From positions 1 through 54,726 of the forward strand of contig NZ_JOCT01000039.1 in NCBI RefSeq assembly GCF_000717875.1: a stretch of DNA of 54,726 nucleotides. Direction: 5' to 3'. Under the pieces are notes generated by a model, which searched no databases, was not told where the DNA came from, and was given only the letters and a program-made list of their open reading frames with translations. Origin of the DNA: Streptomyces sp. NRRL S-455. Lineage in GTDB: Bacteria; Actinomycetota; Actinomycetes; Streptomycetales; Streptomycetaceae. This document shows, in pieces, positions 15,954 through 24,379 of the stretch (position 1 is its first letter; the number at the start of each line of letters is the position of its first letter). Both the position numbers and the translations under genes were made by a program.

Positions 15954-16838
15954 GTGACGGACGTACCGGCTGGGGGTAGGCAGGCGATGACTGGGCGGCA
16001 GCGGCAACGGCGGCGCGGGCGGACGGGGGCGGCGGTCGTCGCGGCCCTGGTCATGGCCGGGGTGGGGCTGGGCGCCGGAGGGTGCGCCGGAGGTGACGCG
16101 GTCGCCGGGGACTCCGGTGGTGGGAATGCCGTCGCCGTGCTGCACCGGGCGGCCGACCGGCTGGTGGAGGCGGGGAGTTCGAAGGCCCGTACGTCGATGG
16201 AGATGGCCACCGGCGGGACCCGGGTGACGATCCGCGGCGCGGGCGTCTACGACTACCGCAAGCGGATGGGGAAACTGCGGGTGCTGCTGCCGCAGGACCC
16301 CGCGGGTGCCACCGAGCACCGGCCCATCACCGAACTGCTCACACCCGGGGCGCTCTTCATGAAGAACCGGGGTGCCGGAGTGCCGCCGGACAAGTGGGTA
16401 CGGGTGGAGACGCGGTCCCTGTCGGACGGGAACCTGGTCACCGGCGGGGCCACTGATCCGTTCGCGGCGGCCGAGGTGCTGCGCGGGACCCGGTCGGCGA
16501 GGTTCGTGGGAAGGACCGAGGTGGCGGGTACCGGGGTGCGGCACTACCGGGGGACGGCCGACCTCGGTGACGCGGCGAAGAAGGCATCCGACGGCAACAA
16601 GACCTCCCTGAACGCGGCGGCGAGAGGGTTCGCCACGGCCGAAGTGCCGTTCGACGCCTACCTCGACGACGAGGGACGGGTCCGTAAGGTACGGCACCGG
16701 TTCAGTTTCGTGGGCGGGCAGCAGAAGAGCCCGGTCGCCGTCTCATCGACCACGCTGCTCTACGATTTCGGGGCTCCGGCGCGCGTACGGTTGCCGCACG
16801 ACGACGACATCTACGCGGGCAAGATCGCCGAGGAGTGA
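15954..16838 (+). CDS. LppX/LolA-like secreted lipoprotein
   Basis: This 294-residue protein has an Arg-rich start, a hydrophobic stretch and lipobox LGAGGC, then a body resembling mycobacterial LppX/LprG-like or DUF1396-type lipoproteins: AVLHRAADRLVEAGSSKART, KWVRVE, and FDAYLDDEGRVRKVRHRF near the end. Family members have an open beta half-barrel that can hold lipids. The GTG at 15954 follows AAGGGGG at very short spacing; an ATG at 15987 gives a shorter leader and may be the true start. Lipid transport is a family-based guess. Confidence 0.8.
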   Translation: MTDVPAGGRQAMTGRQRQRRRGRTGAAVVAALVMAGVGLGAGGCAGGDAVAGDSGGGNAVAVLHRAADRLVEAGSSKARTSMEMATGGTRVTIRGAGVYDYRKRMGKLRVLLPQDPAGATEHRPITELLTPGALFMKNRGAGVPPDKWVRVETRSLSDGNLVTGGATDPFAAAEVLRGTRSARFVGRTEVAGTGVRHYRGTADLGDAAKKASDGNKTSLNAAARGFATAEVPFDAYLDDEGRVRKVRHRFSFVGGQQKSPVAVSSTTLLYDFGAPARVRLPHDDDIYAGKIAEE

Positions 16839-16929
16839 CCGGCGTGAACTAGCCCGTCCGTGCCATGCGCGGTGTGTTGGCCGCTCCCTACTCTAGGAAG
16901 CCGGTAACCGCAGAGATGAGGTGATGCAC

Positions 16930-17097
16930 GTGGCTCCGGTCGGCGGTACGGCAGTTCAGGACCACGTGGCCCTCGCCGAGATCGAGCTGTGCGGAGAGCT
17001 GATCATCGCGGCCTCGGCCGCCCAGGAGCGGCTCAGTCTGGAAAGCATCGACGAGGTGCTGAGAGTGGCCGAGGAACGGGACACCCCCAGGCGCTGA
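16930..17097 (+). CDS. Small conserved protein of unknown function (55 aa)
   Basis: A short frame starts at GTG 16930, with a good GAGGTGA site 5 bases upstream, and ends in TGA at 17095. The product is predicted to be mostly helical (ALAEIELCGELIIAAS, LSLESIDEVLRVAEERD) with one cysteine. Third-position GC bias and the ribosome-binding site support it being real. An in-frame ATG at 16924 is an alternative start. Its stop lies 14 bases from the end of csoR, so the two genes converge. No function can be assigned. Confidence 0.65.
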   Translation: MAPVGGTAVQDHVALAEIELCGELIIAASAAQERLSLESIDEVLRVAEERDTPRR

Positions 17098-17111
17098 ACG
17101 ACACGGCCGGT

Positions 17112-17498
17112 TCACGTCCGCAGCATGCGGGCGATGGCCTGGGTCGCCTCCTTGACCTTCGCGTCGATCTCGTCACCGCCCTTGACGGCCGCATCGGCGA
17201 CGCAGTGCCGCAGGTGCTCCTCGAGCAGTTGCAGGGCGAAGGACTGCAGGGCCTTGGTGGAGGCGGAGACCTGCGTGAGTATGTCGATGCAGTAGACGTC
17301 CTCGTCGACCATGCGCTGCAGGCCGCGGATCTGGCCCTCGATACGGCGCAGGCGTTTGAGGTGCTCGTCCTTCTGCTTGTGGTACCCGTGTACGCCGTGG
17401 TCGTGGTCGGTCATGATGTCCTTACCGGCCGTGGCCTCGGGGGCGTTGGTGACACCCCCGGCATTTCCGGCGTTCGTTACGTCGGTCACGTCCGTCAT
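17112..17498 (-). CDS. csoR: CsoR copper-sensing transcriptional repressor
   Basis: This 128-residue DUF156/CsoR protein has an N-terminal Asp/His-rich tail (DHDHGVHGYH) and a helical core with RRIEGQIRGLQRMVDED. The Cu(I) ligands C70, H95 and C99 have exactly the spacing (25 and 29) of the characterised Streptomyces lividans CsoR (C75, H100, C104). Apo-CsoR binds operators and copper releases it, derepressing copper-export genes. A matching operator sits 31-48 bases upstream of its start, so autoregulation is likely. It is divergent from the PhoU-like/pit pair. Confidence 0.93.
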   Translation of the reverse strand: MTDVTDVTNAGNAGGVTNAPEATAGKDIMTDHDHGVHGYHKQKDEHLKRLRRIEGQIRGLQRMVDEDVYCIDILTQVSASTKALQSFALQLLEEHLRHCVADAAVKGGDEIDAKVKEATQAIARMLRT

Positions 17499-17529
17499 CG
17501 CGTCCTCCTGGTGGGCAGTGAGCCGACAG

Positions 17530-17546
17530 ATACCCCTGGCGGGTAT
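17530..17546. promoter_or_regulatory. CsoR operator
   Basis: The inverted repeat ATACCC-N5-GGGTAT lies upstream of csoR. Spacing and half-sites match the CsoR operator form known from S. lividans. A second GGGTATAC half-site is nearby at about 17565-17572. Confidence 0.75.
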
Positions 17547-17737
17547 ATGGTACCGAACTTTGCTGGGTATACGCCTCTTGGCCGGAGCCCCGCGTAACGG
17601 CCTGATCCAGTCCCTGGACCGCCCCCGTGCTCATCACCTTGATTGATGGGTGACACTGGTGGGCGGCCCGATAGCCGTGGCCGGATGATGCGCCTAGCAT
17701 CAGCCTGACCGAAACCGAAGCACCCCGAGGACCCCAC

Positions 17738-18358
17738 GTGCGCTTTCGTCTGACCCCCAGGGAGACGAGCTTCTACGACATGTTCGCCGCCTCCGCGGAC
17801 AACATCGTCACCGGCTCGAAACTCCTGATGGAACTGCTCGGGGCGGACGCCTCCGCCCGAGCCGAGATCGCAGAGCGTATGCGGGCAGCGGAACACGCAG
17901 GTGACGACGCCACGCACGCGATCTTCCACCAGCTGAACTCCTCGTTCATCACGCCGTTCGACCGCGAGGACATCTACTCCCTCGCCTCGTCCCTCGACGA
18001 CATCATGGACTTCATGGAGGAGGCCGTCGACCTGGTCGTCCTCTACAACGTCGAGGAACTGCCGAAGGGCGTCGACCAGCAGATCGAGGTGCTGGCACGC
18101 GCGGCCGAACTGACGGCCGAGGCGATGCCGCACCTGCGGACGCTGGAGAACCTCACCGAGTACTGGATCGAGGTCAACCGCCTGGAGAACCAGGCCGACC
18201 AGATCCACCGCAAGCTGCTCGCACACCTCTTCAACGGCAAGTACGACGCCATGGAGGTCCTCAAGCTCAAGCAGATCGTGGATGTGCTGGAGGAGGCGGC
18301 GGACGCGTTCGAGCACGTGGCGAACACGGTGGAGACCATCGCCGTCAAGGAGTCCTGA
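17738..18358 (+). CDS. PhoU-like DUF47 protein paired with Pit
   Basis: This 206-residue all-helical protein of the DUF47/PhoU_div family has metal-binding-like E/DxxxD motifs (EHAGDDATHAIFHQLN, FDREDIYSLASSLDDIMDFMEE). Proteins of this family sit directly before Pit transporters and probably gate phosphate uptake; this is family-based inference. The GTG at 17738 has GAGGA 6 bases upstream. The pit gene starts 8 bases after its stop, so they form one operon. This is not the phoU of the phoRP locus. Confidence 0.9.
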   Translation: MRFRLTPRETSFYDMFAASADNIVTGSKLLMELLGADASARAEIAERMRAAEHAGDDATHAIFHQLNSSFITPFDREDIYSLASSLDDIMDFMEEAVDLVVLYNVEELPKGVDQQIEVLARAAELTAEAMPHLRTLENLTEYWIEVNRLENQADQIHRKLLAHLFNGKYDAMEVLKLKQIVDVLEEAADAFEHVANTVETIAVKES

Positions 18359-18365
18359 GCCCTAC

Positions 18366-19364
18366 ATGGACACCTTTGCTCTGGTCGTGACCATCGGGGT
18401 CGCGCTCTTCTTCACGTACACCAACGGCTTCCACGACTCGGCGAACGCGATCGCCACGTCCGTATCGACACGGGCACTGACGCCCAAGGCCGCGCTGGCG
18501 ATGGCGGCGGTGATGAACCTCGCCGGCGCGTTCATGGGCTCCGGCGTCGCCAAGACCGTCAGCGAGGGTCTGATCCAGACGCCCGTGGGGTCGAAGGGGA
18601 TGGGGATCCTCTTCGCCGCGCTGGTGGGGGCGATCGTCTGGAACCTCATCACCTGGTACTTCGGGCTGCCCTCGTCCTCCTCGCACGCGCTGTTCGGCGG
18701 CATGGTCGGGGCGGCGCTGGCCGGCGGGACGACGGTCTACTGGAGCGGGGTGCTGGAGAAGATCGTCATCCCCATGTTCGTGTCGCCCTTCGTCGGTCTG
18801 CTCGCCGGTTATCTCGTGATGACCGCGATCATGTGGATCTTCCGGAAGGCCAACCCCCACAAGGCCAAGCGGGGGTTCCGCATAGCCCAGACCGTGTCCG
18901 CGGCCGGAATGGCGCTGGGGCACGGTCTGCAGGACGCGCAGAAGACCATGGGCATCGTGGTGATGGCCCTGGTCATCGCGGATGTCGAGGACTACGGCGA
19001 TCCGATTCCGGTGTGGGTGAAGATCGCCTGTGCGGTGATGCTGTCGCTGGGGACGTACGCCGGTGGATGGCGGATCATGCGGACGCTGGGGCGGAAGATC
19101 ATCGAACTCGATCCGCCACAGGGCTTCGCCGCCGAGACCACGGGGGCGACGATCATGTTCACCACGGCGTTCATCTTCAAGGCGCCGATCTCGACGACAC
19201 ACGTCATCACGTCGGCGATCATGGGCGTGGGGGCCACCAAGCGTGTGAACGCCGTGCGGTGGGGGGTCGCCAAGAACATCATTCTGGGGTGGTTCATCAC
19301 GATGCCCGCCGCGGCGACGGTGGCCGCGGTGTCGTTCTGGATCGTGAATCTGGCGTTCCTCTAG
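18366..19364 (+). CDS. pit: Low-affinity inorganic phosphate transporter (Pit family)
   Basis: This 332-residue PHO4/Pit permease has about 10 membrane helices and the two signature repeats: TNGFHDSANAIATSVSTRAL near the N-terminus and GHGLQDAQKTMG in the second half, plus FGLPSSSSHAL and APISTTHVITSAI. It takes up metal-phosphate or phosphate with protons. The ATG at 18366 was chosen because the family's conserved N-terminal helix begins directly after it. Cotranscribed with the DUF47 gene and closed by a strong terminator. Confidence 0.93.
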   Translation: MDTFALVVTIGVALFFTYTNGFHDSANAIATSVSTRALTPKAALAMAAVMNLAGAFMGSGVAKTVSEGLIQTPVGSKGMGILFAALVGAIVWNLITWYFGLPSSSSHALFGGMVGAALAGGTTVYWSGVLEKIVIPMFVSPFVGLLAGYLVMTAIMWIFRKANPHKAKRGFRIAQTVSAAGMALGHGLQDAQKTMGIVVMALVIADVEDYGDPIPVWVKIACAVMLSLGTYAGGWRIMRTLGRKIIELDPPQGFAAETTGATIMFTTAFIFKAPISTTHVITSAIMGVGATKRVNAVRWGVAKNIILGWFITMPAAATVAAVSFWIVNLAFL

Positions 19365-19394
19365 GAAACCGGAAAGCCGGAAAGCCGGAAAGCC
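19364..19394. repeat. 8-bp tandem repeat after pit
   Basis: Three perfect GGAAAGCC units and one imperfect one lie between the pit stop codon and its terminator. This is probably simple replication slippage. Confidence 0.8.
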
Positions 19395-19403
19395 GAGTAC
19401 ACG

Positions 19404-19441
19404 AAAAGGCCCGCCCCTGGGAGTAGGGGCGGGCCCTTTTT
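19404..19441 (+). terminator. Terminator of the DUF47-pit operon
   Basis: A GC-rich stem (GCCCGCCCCT / AGGGGCGGGC, loop about GGGAGT) is flanked by AAAA on the left and five T on the right. It could also stop pstB transcription from the opposite side, since pstB ends 54 bases beyond. Confidence 0.9.
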
Positions 19442-19494
19442 CGGCCTCGCGGTGGCACCGCCATGCAGCACCGCGAGGAGTCTCGGCGGTCGGA

Positions 19495-20271
19495 TCAGCC
19501 GAAGCGGCCGGAGATGTAGTCCTCCGTGGCCGGGACCGACGGGTTGGAGAAGATGCGCTCCGTGTCGTCGATCTCTATGAGCTTGCCGGGCTGTCCCACC
19601 GCCGAGAGGTTGAAGAACGCCGTGCGGTCGGAGACGCGGGCCGCCTGCTGCATGTTGTGCGTCACGATGACGATCGTGAAGCGTTCCTTCAGCTCACCGA
19701 TCAGGTCCTCGATCGCCAGGGTGGAGATGGGGTCGAGGGCGGAGCAGGGCTCGTCCATGAGCAGGACGTTCGGCTCCACCGCGATCGCCCGCGCGATGCA
19801 CAGACGCTGCTGCTGACCACCGGAGAGGCCGGAACCCGGCTTGTTCAGACGGTCCTTCACCTCGTTCCAGAGGTTCGCGCCCTTGAGCGACCGCTCGACG
19901 ATGTCGGACAGCTCGCTCTTCTTGTAGTCGCCGTTCAGGCGGAGGCCCGCCGCCACGTTGTCGAAGATCGACATGGTGGGGAACGGGTTCGGCCGCTGGA
20001 ACACCATGCCGACCTCACGGCGCACCGACACCGGGTCGATGCCCGTGCCGTAGAGGTCCTCGTCGTCCAGGAGCACCTTGCCCTCGACCCGGCCGCCGGC
20101 CGTGACCTCGTGCATACGGTTCAGCGTGCGCAGGAACGTCGACTTGCCGCAGCCGGACGGGCCGATGAACGCCGTCACCGAGCGCGGCTCGACGGTCATC
20201 GAGATGTCCTCGATCGCCTTGTGGGAGCCGTAGTAGGCGGTGAGTCCGCTTACGTCGATTCGCTTGGCCAT
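19495..20271 (-). CDS. pstB: Phosphate ABC transporter ATP-binding protein PstB
   Basis: This 258-residue ABC ATPase has Walker [10 protein letters not shown] (37-45), the PstB-typical [15 protein letters not shown], signature [16 protein letters not shown] and Walker [14 protein letters not shown]. It closely follows the PstB family over its full length. It couples ATP hydrolysis to high-affinity phosphate import through PstAC. Last gene of the pst operon, 70 bases after pstA. Confidence 0.97.
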   Translation of the reverse strand: MAKRIDVSGLTAYYGSHKAIEDISMTVEPRSVTAFIGPSGCGKSTFLRTLNRMHEVTAGGRVEGKVLLDDEDLYGTGIDPVSVRREVGMVFQRPNPFPTMSIFDNVAAGLRLNGDYKKSELSDIVERSLKGANLWNEVKDRLNKPGSGLSGGQQQRLCIARAIAVEPNVLLMDEPCSALDPISTLAIEDLIGELKERFTIVIVTHNMQQAARVSDRTAFFNLSAVGQPGKLIEIDDTERIFSNPSVPATEDYISGRFG

Positions 20272-20341
20272 TACTACTTCACTTCCAAAAGTCTGGGGGT
20301 CGCTGTGGGGCCCCGTGCGGCGGTGGCCGCGAACTGACGCT

Positions 20342-21403
20342 TCAGCGACCGGTCTTCGGGGCCTTCCAGCGGGCGATCCCGCGAGCCACCAGGTTCAGGA
20401 GCATCACGAAGGCGATCAGGGTGAGCGACGCCGCCCAGGCGCGGTCGTACGCCGCACCGGAACCCGCGCTGTTCGCCCACTGCTGGTAGATGTACAGCGG
20501 CAGCGAGGCCTGCGCACCCTCGAAGGGGTTGGGGTTGATCAGCGGGTTGCCCCACACCAGCAGCAGGACCGGGGCGGTCTCACCGGTGATGCGGGCGATC
20601 GACAGCATGATGCCCGTGGTGATACCGCCGATGGACGTCGGCAGGACCACCTTCAGGATGGTGCGCCACTTCGGGACGCCGAGTGCCAGGGAGGCCTCGC
20701 GCAGCTCGTTCGGGACGAGCTTGAGCATCTCCTCCGTGGAGCGGACGACGACCGGCATCATCAGGATGGCCAGGGCCAGGGAGCCGGCGAAGCCGAAGGG
20801 CTGCATGTCGAACATCAGCATGAGGCTGAGGATGAACAGACCCGCGACGATCGACGGGATGCCGGTCATGACGTCGACGAAGAACGTGATGGCCTTGGAG
20901 AGGTTGCCGCGGCCGTACTCCACCAGGTAGATCGCGGTGAGCACGCCGATCGGCGCGGCGATCACCGTGGCGAGGCCGACCTGCTCGAGGGTGCCGAGGA
21001 TGGCGTGGTAGATACCGCCGCCGGGCTCGGTGTCGGCGACGACGCCCATCGAGTGCGTCAGGAAGTAGACGTCGAGGACCTTCACACCGCGCGCGACGGT
21101 CGACCACACCAGTGAGGCCAGCGGGACGACGGCGAGCAGGAAGGCGACCCAGACGAAGGAGGTCGCGACGCGGTCCTTGGCCTGTCGCTTGCCCTCGACG
21201 CCGGTGGCGATGGCATAGGTGCCGACGACGTAGAGGATCGCGGCGATCAGGCCCCACTGGACGCGGCTGTGCAGGCCGGCGGCGAGGCCGATGCCGATCG
21301 CGACGGCGATCGAGCCGGCGGCGATGGCGTACGGGGACCACTTGGGCAGGCGGGCGCCGCGCAGGGTGCTGGGGCCCTTGGGGGTGACGGTTGCGGTGCT
21401 CAT
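20342..21403 (-). CDS. pstA: Phosphate ABC transporter permease PstA
   Basis: This 353-residue permease has about eight hydrophobic segments and the BPD_transp_1 EAA region [20 protein letters not shown]. The N-terminal part has extra helices compared with E. coli PstA, as is usual in Streptomyces. Its ATG overlaps the pstC stop by 4 bases. It forms the membrane channel with PstC. Confidence 0.95.
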   Translation of the reverse strand: MSTATVTPKGPSTLRGARLPKWSPYAIAAGSIAVAIGIGLAAGLHSRVQWGLIAAILYVVGTYAIATGVEGKRQAKDRVATSFVWVAFLLAVVPLASLVWSTVARGVKVLDVYFLTHSMGVVADTEPGGGIYHAILGTLEQVGLATVIAAPIGVLTAIYLVEYGRGNLSKAITFFVDVMTGIPSIVAGLFILSLMLMFDMQPFGFAGSLALAILMMPVVVRSTEEMLKLVPNELREASLALGVPKWRTILKVVLPTSIGGITTGIMLSIARITGETAPVLLLVWGNPLINPNPFEGAQASLPLYIYQQWANSAGSGAAYDRAWAASLTLIAFVMLLNLVARGIARWKAPKTGR

Positions 21404-22407
21404 GCGTTGGCCCCCGAGTACTCCTTGCGGCGGGCGATGATCGCGCGGGCCGCGCCGTTGACCAGCAGGGTGATGACGAACAGGACCAGGCCGGAGGCGA
21501 TCAGCGCGTCCTGGCCGAACACACTGGCCTCACCGAACTTGCTGGCGATGTTCTGCGCGAACGTGCCGCCGCCCGGGTCGAGCAGGCTGGCCTGGATGTC
21601 GAAGGTCGGGGAGAGCACCGTGGCGACGGCCATGGTCTCGCCGAGTGCGCGGCCGAGGCCGAGCATCGAGGCGGAGATGACGCCGGAGCGGCCGAAGGGC
21701 AGGACCGCCATGCGGATCACTTCCCAGCGGGTGGCGCCGAGGGCCAGGGCCGCCTCCTCGTGCATCTGCGGAACCTGCCGGAAGACCTCGCGGCTCACGT
21801 TGGTGATGATCGGCAGGATCATGATCGCGAGCAGGATGCCGACGGTCAGCATCGAGCGGGCGGGGCCGCCCTCCCAGGAGAAGACGCCGGTCCAGCCGAG
21901 GTAGTCGTTCAGCCAGCCGAAGAGACCGTTCATGTGCGGCACGAGGATCAGGGCGCCCCAGAGGCCGTACACGATGGACGGCACGGCGGCGAGCAGGTCG
22001 ATCACGTAGGCGATCGGGCCCCTCAGCCGACGCGGGGCGTAGTGCGTCAGGAACAGTGCGATGGCGACGGCGATCGGGACCGCGATGACCATGGCGATGA
22101 TCGAGGAGACCACCGTGCCGAAGGCCAGGACCGCGATGCCGAAGACCGGCGGGACGGCGTTGGTGTCCCACTGGAAGGTGGTCAGGAAGTTGCCCTCGTC
22201 CTTGCTGATGGCGAGGGAGGCGCGGTAGGTGAGGAAGACCGCGATCGCGGCCATGATCACCAGAAGCAGGATGCCGGAGCCGCGGGAGAGACCGAGGAAG
22301 ATCCGGTCTCCGGGCCGGGTGGCGCCGCGGGCGGCGGCCTTGTCGACGGGCTTGGCCGGCTGTGGGGTGGGGGGAGGTGCGTCGGTTATCTGTGTGGATG
22401 TGTCCAT
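21400..22407 (-). CDS. pstC: Phosphate ABC transporter permease PstC
   Basis: This 335-residue permease starts at ATG 22407 (MDTSTQITD), with GGAG 6-7 bases upstream. A Pro-rich cytoplasmic leader is followed by six membrane helices and the EAA-loop motif HEEAALALGATRWEVIRM. The short-patch GLGRALGETMAVATVL is typical of PstC. It overlaps pstA by 4 bases and follows pstS after a 133-base gap holding a hairpin and direct repeats. Confidence 0.95.
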   Translation of the reverse strand: MDTSTQITDAPPPTPQPAKPVDKAAARGATRPGDRIFLGLSRGSGILLLVIMAAIAVFLTYRASLAISKDEGNFLTTFQWDTNAVPPVFGIAVLAFGTVVSSIIAMVIAVPIAVAIALFLTHYAPRRLRGPIAYVIDLLAAVPSIVYGLWGALILVPHMNGLFGWLNDYLGWTGVFSWEGGPARSMLTVGILLAIMILPIITNVSREVFRQVPQMHEEAALALGATRWEVIRMAVLPFGRSGVISASMLGLGRALGETMAVATVLSPTFDIQASLLDPGGGTFAQNIASKFGEASVFGQDALIASGLVLFVITLLVNGAARAIIARRKEYSGANA

Positions 22408-22420
22408 CAGGTTCTCCGGT

Positions 22421-22468
22421 CTGCGGAGCCGTACGCGGTCTGCGGCGGCTCTGCGGAGCCGTACGCGG
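22421..22468. repeat. 18-bp direct repeat in the pstS-pstC gap
   Basis: CTGCGGAGCCGTACGCGG occurs at 22421-22438 and again at 22451-22468, 30 bases apart. It could be a duplication or a regulatory RNA element in the intercistronic region. Confidence 0.85.
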
Positions 22469-22500
22469 GGTACGGCCACTGGCGGCGGTGCACCGGACGG

Positions 22501-22534
22501 TGCGGCCCGGCCCCTGGGAGGAGACCGGGCCGCA
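22501..22534 (-). terminator. Intercistronic hairpin just after pstS
   Basis: A perfect 10-bp stem (TGCGGCCCGG / CCGGGCCGCA) with a 14-base loop starts 6 bases after the pstS stop codon. It lacks a U tract. It probably acts as a partial terminator or an mRNA-protecting structure that gives more PstS than PstCAB. Confidence 0.7.
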
Positions 22535-22540
22535 CTCGGG

Positions 22541-23665
22541 TCAGCTCAGGCCCTCGATGGTGGTGCGGACCTGGGAGATGATGTCGGCGGGGATCGGCGC
22601 GTAGTCGTTCTCGGCGAGGACCTTCTGGCCGTCCTCGGAGGCGATGTAGCGCAGGAACGCCTTGGTGGCGGGCAGCGTCTCGGCCTTGTTGCCCTTGTCG
22701 CAGACGATCTCGTAGGTGACGAGGACCATCGGGTAGGCGCCCTCGGCCTTGGTGCCGTAGTTCAGCTCCAGGGCGAGGTCCTTGCCCGTGCCGACGACCT
22801 TGGCCTCGGAGATGGCCTTCGTGGCGTTCTCGATGGTGGCCTTGACCGGCTGGGCGGCACCCGTGTCGAGGTCGACGGTCTTCATGCCGTCCTTGGCGTA
22901 CGACAGCTCGAAGTAGCTGATGGCGCCGTTGGTCTGCTTCACCTGCTGGGCGAGACCGGAGGAGCCCGAGGCGGACTGGCCGCCCTTGGCCTGCCAGGTC
23001 TTGCCGCCGTCGTAGGGCCAGTCCTTCTTGGCGGTGGCCATCAGGTACTTGGTGAAGTTGTCGGTGGTGCCGGAGTCGTCCGAGCGGTGGAACGCCTGGA
23101 TCTTGAGGTTCGGAAGCTTCGCGTCGGGGTTCAGCTTCTTGATCGCGGGGTCGTTCCAGTTGGTGATCTCGTTGTTGAAGATCTTCGCCAGGGTGGAGGC
23201 GTCCAGGACCAGGTTGTCCACGCCGTTGAGGTTGTAGCCGACCGCGATCGGACCGCCGACCATCGGCAGGTCGATGCCCTGGCCGCCGGAGCAGACCTTC
23301 TTCGACGCCGCGACCTCGTCGGGCTTCAGCGCGGAGTCGGAGCCGGCGAAGGCGACCCGGCCCTGGGTGAACGCGGTGACGCCGGCGCCGGAACCGCCGC
23401 CCTTGTAGTTGATCTGCACGCCCTGGCAGGCGACGGCGAACTGCTTCACCCAGGCGTCGATCGCGTTCTTCTGCGCGGACGAGCCGTCGGCCAGCAGCTG
23501 GCCCTTGGCGTCGTCGCACTTGATGTCGCCGGCGGCGGCGGCGTTGGACGCGCCGCCGCCGGGGCCGCCGGTGTCGTCGGAGCCGCACGCCGTGAGGGCC
23601 AGGGCGCCGGAGACGGCGAGAGCACCGAGAGCGAGGGCCCGCCGGTTCTTGCGCTGAAGCTTCAC
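22541..23665 (-). CDS. pstS: Phosphate-binding lipoprotein PstS
   Basis: This 374-residue solute-binding protein starts at GTG 23665 (GGAAGGA site upstream). It has a signal peptide and lipobox ALTAC with lipidated C27. Phosphate-binding segments include LLADGSSAQKNA, GSGAGVTAFTQGRVAFAGSD and RSDDSGTTDNFTKYL. It captures extracellular phosphate for PstCAB. It is the first gene of the pst operon and is preceded by a clear PHO box, so it should be strongly induced by phosphate limitation through PhoP. Confidence 0.97.
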   Translation of the reverse strand: MKLQRKNRRALALGALAVSGALALTACGSDDTGGPGGGASNAAAAGDIKCDDAKGQLLADGSSAQKNAIDAWVKQFAVACQGVQINYKGGGSGAGVTAFTQGRVAFAGSDSALKPDEVAASKKVCSGGQGIDLPMVGGPIAVGYNLNGVDNLVLDASTLAKIFNNEITNWNDPAIKKLNPDAKLPNLKIQAFHRSDDSGTTDNFTKYLMATAKKDWPYDGGKTWQAKGGQSASGSSGLAQQVKQTNGAISYFELSYAKDGMKTVDLDTGAAQPVKATIENATKAISEAKVVGTGKDLALELNYGTKAEGAYPMVLVTYEIVCDKGNKAETLPATKAFLRYIASEDGQKVLAENDYAPIPADIISQVRTTIEGLS

Positions 23666-23803
23666 TTGAGTTCCTTCCAGGAGCCGCCGTCCTGAATTCG
23701 GCGGCGTGCGAAGTCTGGCTGTCGCGGACGCGGACCCGCACAACAGGCGCGGCTCGCGTCGGTAAGGCCGAAATTAGGCAGATCAGGTGAAGCCGCCGAT
23801 GGG

Positions 23804-23825
23804 CGCAAATGAACGCGGGGTGAAC
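23804..23825 (-). promoter_or_regulatory. PHO box (PhoP binding site) upstream of pstS
   Basis: On the minus strand two contiguous 11-base direct repeats read GTTCACCCCGC and GTTCATTTGCG. This matches the Streptomyces PhoP consensus unit beginning GTTCACC. A weaker third unit may occupy 23793-23803. The box lies about 140 bases upstream of the pstS start, leaving room for a promoter and leader. Confidence 0.88.
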
Positions 23826-23923
23826 CCCTGCCGACGGTGTGGTTAGGTCACGGAATGCTCACGGGGAGAGCACGTGAGGATTCCGCTTTGCGCGCGGGCC
23901 GCGCCGCGGGGCGGCGGACGGCG

Positions 23924-24379
23924 TTATTCCGGTCTACCGGCGGGCTGTGGCCGGTTCAGTACGGCGAGCAGTGCGTCGATCAAGGGGCGGTCGTGCGGCT
24001 GGGTGAGGCGGGCGCGAGCGGCGACAGGAGTCAGCCACAGCACCCGGTCCACCTCGTCGGTGGGGGAGAACGCGCAGGTGGTCGCCTCCGCGGCCCAGTA
24101 GCGGACCTGCTTGGGGCGGCCGTTCGCCGTGTAACGCAGGGTGTGCAGCTCGGGTCCCGGCACGGCCTGGCAGCCCGTCTCCTCCGCCACCTCGCGCAGG
24201 GCACCGGCGAGCGCTTCCTCGTCGCGCTTCAGCTTGCCCTTCGGCCAGGACCAGTCGTCGTATTTCGGCCGGTGGACGAGGCAGAGCTCCAGCTCGCCGG
24301 TGACGGGGGAGCGGCGCCACAGGATGCAGCCGGCCGCCTGGACGGTGGTGTCGTCGGGTTGGCCCGGGCTCGGGCTCAT
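23924..24379 (-). CDS. Nudix hydrolase (MutT-like)
   Basis: This 151-residue Nudix protein has the complete Nudix box at 48-69 (GKLKRDEEAL...REVAEETG). It lacks the C-terminal histidine-phosphatase domain of mycobacterial MutT1. The start ATG overlaps the stop of the CHAD gene by 4 bases. In this position, after ppk and a CHAD gene, a substrate such as a nucleoside polyphosphate, diadenosine polyphosphate or inositol/poly-phosphate species fits, but the sequence does not decide. Confidence 0.9.
   Translation of the reverse strand: MSPSPGQPDDTTVQAAGCILWRRSPVTGELELCLVHRPKYDDWSWPKGKLKRDEEALAGALREVAEETGCQAVPGPELHTLRYTANGRPKQVRYWAAEATTCAFSPTDEVDRVLWLTPVAARARLTQPHDRPLIDALLAVLNRPQPAGRPE

Noticed and set aside
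15600..16697. N-terminal extension of the FAD oxidase frame
   Set aside because: The frame stays open by GC bias, but the Tat-type leader and GGGAGG site at 15599 mark the real start, and the extension runs opposite the lipoprotein gene.
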